DNA from: Alphaproteobacteria bacterium
GTDB taxonomy: Bacteria; Pseudomonadota; Alphaproteobacteria; Micropepsales; Micropepsaceae
DNA length: 22,714 bases
Direction of reading: 5' to 3'
Assembly: GCA_003131925.1 (NCBI GenBank)
Contig: PKWC01000229.1
Coordinates: 45,491-68,204, forward strand
Shown piece by piece: positions 1-6,773 of this stretch (positions within the stretch are counted from its first letter, which is position 1; the number at the start of each line of letters is the position of its first letter). Under the pieces are notes generated by a model. That model saw only the letters and a program-made list of their open reading frames with translations. It did no database searches and was not told the origin of the DNA. The translations under genes and the position numbers were made by a program.

Positions 1-315
1 GAAACCGAGGGTGCCCATCTGCGCGCGCGTTGCATATTTCGCGCGGTAGCGTGCGTGCGTCTCGTTCCAGCCCGACACGATCTTGTCGCCGGAGAGAAAA
101 CGCACGTCCGGGCTCTTCCAGTAACCCGACATGAACGCTGCGATGTCGCCGCGATTCCACGCCGCTTCCTGGCGCATGAGGACCGATTCGATGGATTTCG
201 CAGCTTCGGGCTCGGCCTGTGGAGAGCAGGCGAGAAGGGGAATGCACAACGCGGGAATAAACCGCCAGCCACGCAGCCGCGGACACTTCCCGACCAGCCT
301 GACTATTCGAGGCAT
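1..315 (-). CDS. Putative lipoprotein, SnoaL/NTF2-like (DUF4440-type), 3' end outside window
   Basis: Reading leftward from the ATG at 315 there are 105 open codons that run off the left edge of the window. The N-terminus is basic, then hydrophobic, and ends in a lipobox (L27-L28-A29-C30), so a lipid-anchored periplasmic protein is expected. The mature part (E-A-A-W-N-R-G-D-I, then S-G-Y-W-K-S-P-D-V-R-F, then G-W-N-E-T and a Y-R-A-K-Y segment) is the pattern I know from small SnoaL/DUF4440 proteins of the NTF2-like fold. These bind small ligands or act as accessory enzymes; no specific reaction can be assigned. GGGG lies 4-8 nt before the ATG. The gene starts 63 nt downstream of the next same-strand gene and may share its transcript. 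Confidence 0.72.
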   Translation of the reverse strand, partial: MPRIVRLVGKCPRLRGWRFIPALCIPLLACSPQAEPEAAKSIESVLMRQEAAWNRGDIAAFMSGYWKSPDVRFLSGDKIVSGWNETHARYRAKYATRAQMGTLGF

Positions 316-378
316 TTCCCCGCGGACGCCCAGCCGCAACAACGCCCGGTAGCCGCGACAGCGCGCCGACGGTCCGCT

Positions 379-771
379 CTACTCGGCCGCGGCGTGATAA
401 CCGTTAACGACCCGGGCAGGCGGTAACGCTGGCTCGTCGTCCTGGTCGCTTCCGCCGACCGAATTCATCCAGTCCGGTGCGTTAACCGCCTTTTGCTCGA
501 GAAGCCGCTGAACGCCGCGGCGCAGCAGCGCGACCTGGGCCGGCTTCGCCTCTGGAATGCGCACAGGCTGAGGCGACTCGATCCGCTGAAACAAAGGTTG
601 CGGCCATTCTTCGGCGTTGCGCACGGGCAGCTGCTCGCACCATTTTGCGCGGCGCTCCTGGGTGCGCACGGCCTGTTCCTGTTCGCGCCACATCCAGACA
701 AACTCGACATAGAGCTTGTCCCCGAGCATCTCGCGCAGGTCGGTCATTGTGGGAAGAAATGTCAGCTTCAT
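379..771 (-). CDS. Hypothetical protein, 130 aa
   Basis: I do not recognise this protein. The start at 771 (M-K-L-T-F) is preferred over the in-frame ATG at 792 because a GGAG sits 7 nt upstream of it. The product is soluble in appearance: a Trp/Glu/Arg-rich middle (W-M-W-R-E-Q-E-Q, residues about 26-35), a proline-rich centre and an acidic C-terminus. No signal peptide or membrane segment is visible. It lies on the same strand upstream of the lipoprotein gene. The opposite-strand open frame at 493-831 covers the same DNA, but it lacks a comparable ribosome-binding site and any recognisable pattern. Confidence 0.55.
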   Translation of the reverse strand: MKLTFLPTMTDLREMLGDKLYVEFVWMWREQEQAVRTQERRAKWCEQLPVRNAEEWPQPLFQRIESPQPVRIPEAKPAQVALLRRGVQRLLEQKAVNAPDWMNSVGGSDQDDEPALPPARVVNGYHAAAE

Positions 772-912
772 GGCAACGCTCCGTCGCTCCACAGGGCGAA
801 TAGTGCGATTCTTGTGCCAGCCCTAATCTGAACCAGAGATGAAACGCGCGGAACGTGACAGGGTGTCATACCCCGGTCTCCTGCGTCACAAAGTCCAAAG
901 GGCGGCACTAAA

Positions 913-1086
913 ATGCAACACAAACGTGGGTATGGCCTCGAATTGATTCAACTGGTGCGCAAGAGCCGAACGCGCGCCTGTGCGGGAATGGCACAGAGGG
1001 GCGAGACTCGGTCGTCGATTTTCCCGGGCGACGTTAACGCGATCCTGCCTGATGCCGTCCTACAGCCTGCCCGACCCGCCCGATGA
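913..1086 (+). CDS. Small ORF, 57 aa, overlapping the start of the amine oxidase
   Basis: An ATG at 913 opens a 57-codon frame whose TGA (1084-1086) overlaps the ATG of the downstream oxidase gene as ATGA, the arrangement expected for translational coupling. An AAAGGG lies about 11 nt upstream, farther than ideal. The peptide is basic and matches nothing I recognise. It may be a leader peptide or a chance frame. The remainder of the gap from 772 to 1082 shows no other gene or hairpin that I can support. Confidence 0.2.
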   Translation: MQHKRGYGLELIQLVRKSRTRACAGMAQRGETRSSIFPGDVNAILPDAVLQPARPAR

Positions 1087-2243
1087 AAGCGTTCGATGCC
1101 CTGGTTCTCGGCCTGGGGGCGCTGGGAAGTGCCGTGCTGCTCCAGCTTGCCCGCCGCGGCATCCGCGTGCTCGGCGTCGACCGCCTAGCCCCGCCGCACA
1201 CGCAGGGCTCGTCTCATGGCGAAACCCGAATTACGCGATGCGCCATCGGTGAGGGTGAACATTTCACGCCGCTGGCGCTGCGTTCGCACGTTCTGTGGCG
1301 CGAGATCGAGAGCGAGACCGGCGCCAAGCTATTAACAACCCGGGGTGTCCTTGTTCTCTCAAGCCCGGCCAGGACAAGCTTCACCCATGTCGAGAACTTC
1401 TTCGCGAACACGGTAGCGGCAGCCCGGAAATACCACATTGCCCACGAAATATTGGACGCGGAGGCGATCCGCCGCCGCTACGGCCAGTTTCGTATTCGCG
1501 ATGACGAGATCGGTTACTTCGAGCCGGGTGGCGGATTCCTGCGGCCTGAAGCCTGCCTCGCCGCGCAGCTCGAACTGGCCCGACACCATGGCGCCGAGAT
1601 TCATGTGAACGAACGCGTCCTGAGCTTCGCGCCGCGCCGGGCCGATGTCGTCGTCACGACCGATAAAGACACCTACGTCGCGGGACAGCTCGTGGTGGCG
1701 GCGGGGCCGTGGCTACCGGAGCTGCTCGACGCGAGCCTCGCGCGGCACTTCCGAATCTATCGCCAGGCCCTGTTCTGGTTTGCGGACCTGGCAGGGTTGT
1801 TCGGCGCAGGCCGGTTTCCCGTCTTCATCTGGGAATTGAGCGGCCGCAGACAATCCATCTACGGATTTCCGGACATCGACGGCAACGGAGTCAAGATCGC
1901 GACTGAACAATTCGACTTAGCGACGACGGCAGCTGCCCCCGGAAGCGAGGTTGGCGCGAGCGAACCTGCCGCCATGCACGCAGCCTATGTTGCACCCTTC
2001 CTGCCGCAATTGAGCGCAACCTGCACGCGTGCATCAACCTGTCTGTACACCGTCACCGCGGATTTCGGATTCGTGGTCGACCGCCATCCCGAAAGCGGCC
2101 GCGTGATCATCGCCTCGTGCTGCTCGGGCCACGGGTTCAAGCATTCGCCGGCGCTGGGCGAAGCAGTGGCCGAAATCATAGCTAACGGCCGAAGTTCGAT
2201 CGATCTGCGCCCGTTCGAATTCGCGCGATTATCCGTATACTGA
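1083..2243 (+). CDS. solA: FAD-dependent amine oxidase, monomeric sarcosine oxidase / N-methyl-tryptophan oxidase family
   Basis: The 386-residue product has the usual length for monomeric sarcosine oxidase (MSOX/SolA), a flavoenzyme that oxidatively demethylates secondary N-methyl amino acids with release of formaldehyde and hydrogen peroxide. Visible signatures are the dinucleotide-binding G10-L-G12-A-L-G15 motif, the G-S-S-H-G-E-T-R segment at 42-49, and Cys320 in C-L-Y-T, which aligns with the cysteine carrying covalent FAD in MSOX. H-G-F-K ending at Lys353 and Lys271 in the G-N-G-V-K stretch lie where MSOX has active-site lysines. Family assignment is firm; the substrate is not decidable from sequence. 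The ATG overlaps the stop of a small upstream frame and has no strong ribosome-binding site of its own. The gene stands alone on its strand. Confidence 0.88.
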   Translation: MKAFDALVLGLGALGSAVLLQLARRGIRVLGVDRLAPPHTQGSSHGETRITRCAIGEGEHFTPLALRSHVLWREIESETGAKLLTTRGVLVLSSPARTSFTHVENFFANTVAAARKYHIAHEILDAEAIRRRYGQFRIRDDEIGYFEPGGGFLRPEACLAAQLELARHHGAEIHVNERVLSFAPRRADVVVTTDKDTYVAGQLVVAAGPWLPELLDASLARHFRIYRQALFWFADLAGLFGAGRFPVFIWELSGRRQSIYGFPDIDGNGVKIATEQFDLATTAAAPGSEVGASEPAAMHAAYVAPFLPQLSATCTRASTCLYTVTADFGFVVDRHPESGRVIIASCCSGHGFKHSPALGEAVAEIIANGRSSIDLRPFEFARLSVY

Positions 2244-2499
2244 TGTAACCGTTTGCGCACCCACCCTCCGGCGCACCCGAATGAGCGCGCAAGCGCGGGT
2301 GAAAGTGCGATCGCCAGATGCTCTCCGCTTGTGGAGCGAAGCGCAGCAACGCGCGAAGGATCGTCACCAGACGGCCGAGACGCCTTCGCGGCTCGGGGAG
2401 CGGAAGCGAGTAGAGCGTGGCCCGAAGGGACGCGCCATTGGACGTGCGTCACGCTGAAGGTCGTCGCGAGCACCAGTGATGCCCGCGACGCGGCGAAAA
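2244..2499. other. Intergenic gap at the edge of an AT-richer island
   Basis: About 256 bases lie between the oxidase stop and the 3' end of the unknown cassette gene. The segment is GC-rich like the chromosome backbone and contains only weak short hairpins, for example CACCCG paired with CGGGTG around 2274-2311. The plus-strand open frame crossing it (2253-2525) has arginine- and alanine-rich, low-information content and no ribosome-binding site. The change to more AT-rich sequence occurs close to 2500-2530, so an island boundary may fall here. Confidence 0.35.
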
Positions 2500-3375
2500 T
2501 CAGATTGCTGCGCTCACACGCTTAAGCTCAGAGCAGCCCTTCTCTGTCACCATGTTCTTTGGCAGATCACGGATTGAGTAAAGCCATCGAAGATGGCACA
2601 TGCAGCCGACTTCTTGGCTAGGTCGGGTGATTTCATCTAAATAGCCATTGGCTCCCTCATTCATGAGGCCCTTGGTGATGGCCCAATTGCCGCGCACGAC
2701 ATATACAAGGTCATGCCGCTGCTTGTGGTCGTAAATCTTTGGGTAGTCGCCTTGCTCGTCTGTTGGGCTGTAGTCCCATATTGCAGCAATTGGATTGCCT
2801 TCGAGCGCAAAGAGACAATCTACCTCGGCAGGAAAACTCCTCGCTTTATGGACATAAAAAAATCGATCCCATTCTGTCAACGATCGAAGCCCTTTTTTAA
2901 TTTCGGCAATTCGGCTTTTGATCGCTTTGTCTTTGGTTCCACCGATGGGAACTTGCTCTAGGAATTGCTGCAACAGCGCGTCGAACTGATGAAGTTGTCC
3001 GTCGAGGTACGTTTTTGCTTCTGAATTATAGTTTGTAACGCACCATTCAAAGCGCTTTTTTAGAGACGGCAACAGGGCATCGAATTCTTGCGCTATGTGA
3101 TTGCCGCTAGAACTAACTATGTTGGATTGGTTTTCACGTTCACCGCAAATCGTCCGTGTCGGTATGCCCTTGACCTGTATTACCTTGTCAAGAAATTCTC
3201 TGCACACCCGTTCGTAGCTGGCCGCCGCCTCGTCGGCGCTGACCGCTATGGAACGGGCAAGCTTGGAAATCGTTGTCCTGGTCTCTTGCACATGATCGGG
3301 AGACGTTGGGCCGGATTTCAGAAAGCGAGTTAATATCTCCCCCACGGCTTGAACCGTCTCCCTGGCGTCGGTCAT
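2500..3375 (-). CDS. Unknown protein, second gene of an HNH-associated cassette
   Basis: The product is 291 residues if translation starts at 3375 (M-T-D-A-R-E), chosen because AAGGA sits 7 nt upstream; an in-frame ATG also exists at 3411. The N-terminal half is helical and charged, with no membrane segment. The C-terminal 80 or so residues are the distinctive part: a D-H-K-Q-R-H block, V-R-G-N-W-A, G-Y-L-D-E-I-T, a C-M-C pair and R-D-L-P. From memory this resembles a conserved segment seen in phage or mobile-element structural proteins, but I cannot confirm the family. It follows the HNH-like gene by 45 nt on the same strand, so the two probably form an operon. Base composition is visibly more AT-rich than the flanks, which suggests acquisition by transfer. 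Confidence 0.75.
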   Translation of the reverse strand: MTDARETVQAVGEILTRFLKSGPTSPDHVQETRTTISKLARSIAVSADEAAASYERVCREFLDKVIQVKGIPTRTICGERENQSNIVSSSGNHIAQEFDALLPSLKKRFEWCVTNYNSEAKTYLDGQLHQFDALLQQFLEQVPIGGTKDKAIKSRIAEIKKGLRSLTEWDRFFYVHKARSFPAEVDCLFALEGNPIAAIWDYSPTDEQGDYPKIYDHKQRHDLVYVVRGNWAITKGLMNEGANGYLDEITRPSQEVGCMCHLRWLYSIRDLPKNMVTEKGCSELKRVSAAI

Positions 3376-3420
3376 TGAATGATCCTTAGTCGGATGCTCT
3401 GAGCCGGGCATCGGCTGAGA

Positions 3421-4428
3421 TTAGGCAGCGGTGCCATTGCCCGCCGCCTCGTCCCTTTTGCTTAATTCGTAGCGCAACACCGTCTGAATCGTCTCTCTCG
3501 CAAGGAGAGACCGGCCCGTAAGGTCTAACCGTTCGCGCTGTATCGGGGCCACTGGCTCAAGATCGCGGGCGAGTTCGTAGGGTGTCGGGAAAAAGGGGAA
3601 TCTGACCTTCTGCCCCGAAAGGGCCGCGTCACGTTCCAAGCTAGGCAAAACTGTCTGGAACACCTCATTTCCGTAGGTGAGGACAACGGTTACATATGGG
3701 ACCGGTAATGTGTCACGCCGCCGCCGAAGCAATATCACTGAGTCTACCAGGGGGTTATTTCCAGGGACGAAGGTATAAAGGACAGGAAAAAAAGAGGTCT
3801 TCACCAAGCCGATTTGGTGATCGGAGTTACGAATCCATGCGATGGCAGCGTGGAAGCTCGGCAACTCTTCTTCTGGAAGGAGTGAAATAGCCATCTTCGC
3901 GAATGCTTTCAGAACAGCGACGGGGGTATATGGGTCTCGGTGAACTGTAAGCGTGATTTCTTTCGTAACTTCATTCACGACGGCGATTGGATCAGTCTCG
4001 TCCTGCGTAATCTTAATTCCCGTGGGATCGTGTTCAAAACGCCATCGACTGCTCGATTCTTCCTTCAGCTTAGGCACCCCCCGCTTCCCGCGAACACCAG
4101 ACAAGGCGCGCTGCGCCTTGGACCAGCTACCGAGATTTGTCTCGATGCCATCGCCAAAAAACTTATTGCAGGCGTCGCACTCATACTTCGTGAAGAGGCT
4201 AGTGTTGCCCAAGCACTCCGGGATTGCGTGCGCTTCCTTCCTGAAGCTTACGTTTGGGTGCGCCAAACTACAGAAGCGGCAAACACCGGGCTTGGAGGAT
4301 GTCAGAATCACTTTTCCCCGAGGCTGTGGAATCCACTGTCCGATGGATGAGTAATTTTCTTCATAAAAGCGCAGTGCGTCCTTGGCCTCCTCCGTCGCGC
4401 CCGTGAAGATATCTTGGAGGGGTACCAT
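3421..4428 (-). CDS. HNH-type endonuclease-like protein with paired CxxC zinc motifs
   Basis: The start at 4428 (M-V-P-L-Q-D) is supported by an AAGGA a few nt upstream and gives 335 residues. Residues 50-92 carry C50-x-x-C53, H67-A-I-P-E, L-G-N75, C84-D-A-C87-N88 and F-F-G, the layout of HNH_5-type nucleases: two CxxC pairs hold zinc and a His/Asn core forms the beta-beta-alpha-metal active site. The following 240 residues are not recognised and may be a sensing or substrate-binding part. Such proteins cut DNA in restriction, defence or mobile-element contexts; which applies here is inference. The gene leads a two-gene minus-strand cassette, 73 nt from a resolvase remnant, in AT-richer DNA. 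Confidence 0.72.
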   Translation of the reverse strand: MVPLQDIFTGATEEAKDALRFYEENYSSIGQWIPQPRGKVILTSSKPGVCRFCSLAHPNVSFRKEAHAIPECLGNTSLFTKYECDACNKFFGDGIETNLGSWSKAQRALSGVRGKRGVPKLKEESSSRWRFEHDPTGIKITQDETDPIAVVNEVTKEITLTVHRDPYTPVAVLKAFAKMAISLLPEEELPSFHAAIAWIRNSDHQIGLVKTSFFPVLYTFVPGNNPLVDSVILLRRRRDTLPVPYVTVVLTYGNEVFQTVLPSLERDAALSGQKVRFPFFPTPYELARDLEPVAPIQRERLDLTGRSLLARETIQTVLRYELSKRDEAAGNGTAA

Positions 4429-4501
4429 TTCGTCCTTCCTCGATGACGAGCATTCACCCGTCACATCGCCACCATGGTCGCCAAACCGACAGGGGTGGCG
4501 G

Positions 4502-4684
4502 TCATGCCCCAAGCCTCGAAATCGTGCTGTGGCTGACGTTGTAGCTGCGACCGATCTCGCACACGGGCTCGCCCCGTTCGCGACACTTGAGCGCCTCGCG
4601 CTGCTGATGCGCGGTCAGTTTCGGCTTTCGGCCCATCTTCACGCCGCGCGCGACGGCACGGGCGCGGCCTTCCTCGCGATGACG
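4502..4684 (-). pseudogene. C-terminal remnant of a serine resolvase/invertase
   Basis: On the minus strand this stretch reads E-G-R-A-R-A, then G-V-K-M-G-R-K-P-K-L-T, then Q-Q-R-E-A, and finishes with R-S-Y-N-V-S-H-S-T-I-S-R-L before its stop. This is the DNA-binding helix-turn-helix tail of Tn3-type resolvases and Hin-like invertases. The whole catalytic domain (about 130 residues with the nucleophilic serine) is absent. Upstream of the remnant the frame reads through sequence that encodes a cytochrome P450 on the other strand. It is therefore a broken fragment marking past transposon activity next to the HNH cassette. Confidence 0.82.
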
Positions 4685-5008
4685 ATCGTTGCGCCTTACG
4701 TGATTCACCGCCATCGGCGCCTTTGGGAGCGTCCCGACGAGTTCGACCCCAATCGCTTCCTCGGCGAAAACCGGATGCGCGTGAATCGATATGCCTATCT
4801 GCCATTTGGCGCCGGCCCGCGAATCTGCCTCGGTGCGACGTTCGCGCTTCAGCAGGCCACGATTCTTCTTGCCTCGATCGCCGCCCGCTTCACTCTGGAA
4901 CTGGCGCCGGGAATCGAGGTCGAGCCGCTGCTGCGCATTACTTTGCGTCCCCGGGGCGGTTTTGCCGCTCGTCATAAGCCGGCGAAACACTGCAGTATCG
5001 GGCGCTAG
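4678..5008 (+). pseudogene. C-terminal remnant of a cytochrome P450
   Basis: The plus strand encodes the last 110 or so residues of a bacterial P450: A-P-Y-V-I-H-R-H-R-R-L-W, P-D-E-F-D-P-N-R-F, and the heme-ligand loop F-G-A-G-P-R-I-C-L-G with its cysteine codon at 4825-4827, followed by the beta-sheet end R-I-T-L-R-P-R-G-G. A complete P450 has about 400-460 residues, so roughly three quarters of the gene is missing. Homology stops where the resolvase remnant begins on the opposite strand. The frame stays open leftwards to 4382, but that part is only the reverse of the resolvase and HNH sequence. The stop overlaps the end of the convergent slipin gene. Confidence 0.85.
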
Positions 5009-5757
5009 GTTTTCCGTGCCAGAGCCCGAGCAGCGTCGACGAATTCGGATGGCATCATGACGATCGTCATGCTGTTCTGCTCCGCGCCCACTTCGGTCAG
5101 CATCTGCATGCGCCGCAGTTCGAGGGACGCCGGCGTTTTCATGATCTCGTCGGCGGCTTCGCGCAATTTGCGCGCCGCTTCGAGTTCGGCTTCCGCCTTG
5201 ATGATGCGCGCGCGCTTTTCTCGCAATGCCTCGGCTTCCTGAGCCATCGCGCGCTGCATGGTGGCCGGGATCTCCACATTGCGCATCTCGACGCTCTGAA
5301 TTTCGACACCCCAGGGCTCCGTCACCTGATCGACTCGGTCCTTGAGCGCGACACTCAATTTGTCGCGCTCCTTGAGCACGTCGTCGAGCGTATATTGGCC
5401 GAGCCCGTTGCGAAGCGTGGTGAGCGCGACCTGGACTACTGCGGCGCGGAAGTTCTGCACTTGGATGATCGCGCGGTCCGGCTTGACGACGCGGTACCAG
5501 ATCACGGCGTTCACCTGGATCGGCACATTGTCCTTCGTCATCGTCTCCTGCTGCTCGACGCTGTCGGTCAGCACGCGCATGTCGACCTTGGTTACGGTCT
5601 CGACGCCGAGCGGAATGATCCAGAAGAGACCGGGTCCGCGCGTGCCCGCATAGCGGCCCAGGCGGAACACGACGCCTCGCTCATATTGCTGCGCGACGCG
5701 GAATCCGGTCAGCAGACCAAACAGGATGACGGCCAGAATGATAAGAAGCCATGTCAT
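5005..5757 (-). CDS. Slipin / stomatin-like SPFH-domain membrane protein
   Basis: Starting at 5757 (M-T-W-L-L) the product has 250 residues, normal for bacterial slipins; the longer frame to 6018 would overlap the divergent GST gene. Residues 1-17 form one membrane anchor. An SPFH/band-7 domain follows (Y-E-R-G-V-V-F-R-L-G, G-P-G-L-F, V-D-M-R, V-N-A-V-I-W-Y-R-V), then a charged coiled-coil of about residues 172-205 (A-Q-E-A-E-A-L-R-E-K-R-A-R) and a conserved tail. Such proteins oligomerise on membranes and organise or protect membrane enzymes. The usual partner, an NfeD-family protein, is not adjacent here. A purine run (GGGGG) lies about 8 nt upstream of the start. Confidence 0.9.
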   Translation of the reverse strand: MTWLLIILAVILFGLLTGFRVAQQYERGVVFRLGRYAGTRGPGLFWIIPLGVETVTKVDMRVLTDSVEQQETMTKDNVPIQVNAVIWYRVVKPDRAIIQVQNFRAAVVQVALTTLRNGLGQYTLDDVLKERDKLSVALKDRVDQVTEPWGVEIQSVEMRNVEIPATMQRAMAQEAEALREKRARIIKAEAELEAARKLREAADEIMKTPASLELRRMQMLTEVGAEQNSMTIVMMPSEFVDAARALARKT

Positions 5758-5942
5758 GAGCGTTGCCCCCGATGGCGATTCGAATTCGGCCAGCATAGCC
5801 GACGTGACGTTTCTTGCCGCGCCGCACACATCGATGTGACGCCAAAGGGCATGGCCCCCTCTTGTGCAAGCGGGAATGAATCGCGAGAATCGGACGTCCA
5901 GGGGATAGGAAAGGGGCACCGCAGCTTTGCAGGAGCAGCGCG

Positions 5943-6689
5943 ATGCTTGAACTTTACTTCTGGCCGACTCCCAACGGCAAGAAGGTGACGATCCTCCTTG
6001 AGGAACTTGAGCTTCCATATGCGCTCAAGCCCACCCACATCGGACGCGGCGACCAGTTTCGTCCAGAATTCCTCAGGATCTCGCCCAACAATCGCATGCC
6101 GGCGCTCGTGGATACCGAGCCGAAAGTCGGCGGCAATCCGCTCGCGATCTTCGAATCGGGCGCGATCATGATGTATCTCGCCGAGACGACCGGACGATTC
6201 TGGCCGATGGAGATGCCCAAGAGATATGACGTGGTCCAATGGATCATGTGGCAGATGGCGAATCAGGGACCGAAATTCGGCGAACAGGGCCATTTCATGC
6301 GCGCGTCGCAGACGCCGGCAAATGGTGACCAGACCTATGCGGTTCGCCGATTCAGCGACGAGGTGCATCGCCTCTACGGCGTGATGAATCTCGGCCTGTT
6401 CGAGAAACGCTGGCTTGCTGCGGGCGAATACACGATCGCCGACATGATCTGTTATCCTTGGGCCGCGGGCTGGAAGATGCGCGGCATTGACCTCGACGAA
6501 TTCCCCAACGTAAAGCGCTGGCTTGCGGAAGTGGGCGAACGTCCCGCGGTGCGCAAAGGCATGGCCGTCGGCGCCGAGCTGCAGGAAGATCCCGCAACGC
6601 TTTCGGACGAAGAGAAAGCGCGCCGCCTCAAGCTTCTCACCAATCAGCGCGCCACGCCGATCCCGAAGGAATGGGGCGAGGCGATTTGA
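5943..6689 (+). CDS. Glutathione S-transferase family protein (YghU/YfcG-like)
   Basis: The 248-residue protein has an N-terminal thioredoxin-fold domain (L-Y-F-W-P-T-P-N-G-K-K at 4-14, the N-R-M-P-A-L loop with cis-Pro53, and the glutathione gamma-glutamyl contact E71-S72) and an all-helical C-terminal domain from about residue 90. W-x-x-W-Q-M and Y-x-I-A-D-M elements are typical of the nu-class YghU/YfcG group, which shows disulfide reductase or peroxide-handling activity with glutathione. AGGAG lies 7 nt before the ATG. It is divergent from the slipin gene across about 185 nt and forms no clear operon. Substrate is unknown. Confidence 0.9.
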   Translation: MLELYFWPTPNGKKVTILLEELELPYALKPTHIGRGDQFRPEFLRISPNNRMPALVDTEPKVGGNPLAIFESGAIMMYLAETTGRFWPMEMPKRYDVVQWIMWQMANQGPKFGEQGHFMRASQTPANGDQTYAVRRFSDEVHRLYGVMNLGLFEKRWLAAGEYTIADMICYPWAAGWKMRGIDLDEFPNVKRWLAEVGERPAVRKGMAVGAELQEDPATLSDEEKARRLKLLTNQRATPIPKEWGEAI

Positions 6690-6773
6690 TCCGCGTCTTC
6701 ATTTTCTCCCCCAACGTGCGGGACGAAAGATGCGGCTCTGCGCACCTTTTCATTTCACGTTCGTGAGAACTCC

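Noticed and set aside
1985..2473. 162-codon minus-strand open frame over the end of the amine oxidase
   Set aside because: It overlaps the conserved covalent-flavin region of the oxidase on the other strand and has no motif or ribosome-binding site.
4461..4805. Minus-strand frame overlapping the resolvase remnant
   Set aside because: It is in a different frame from the one with the helix-turn-helix pattern and has no recognisable content.
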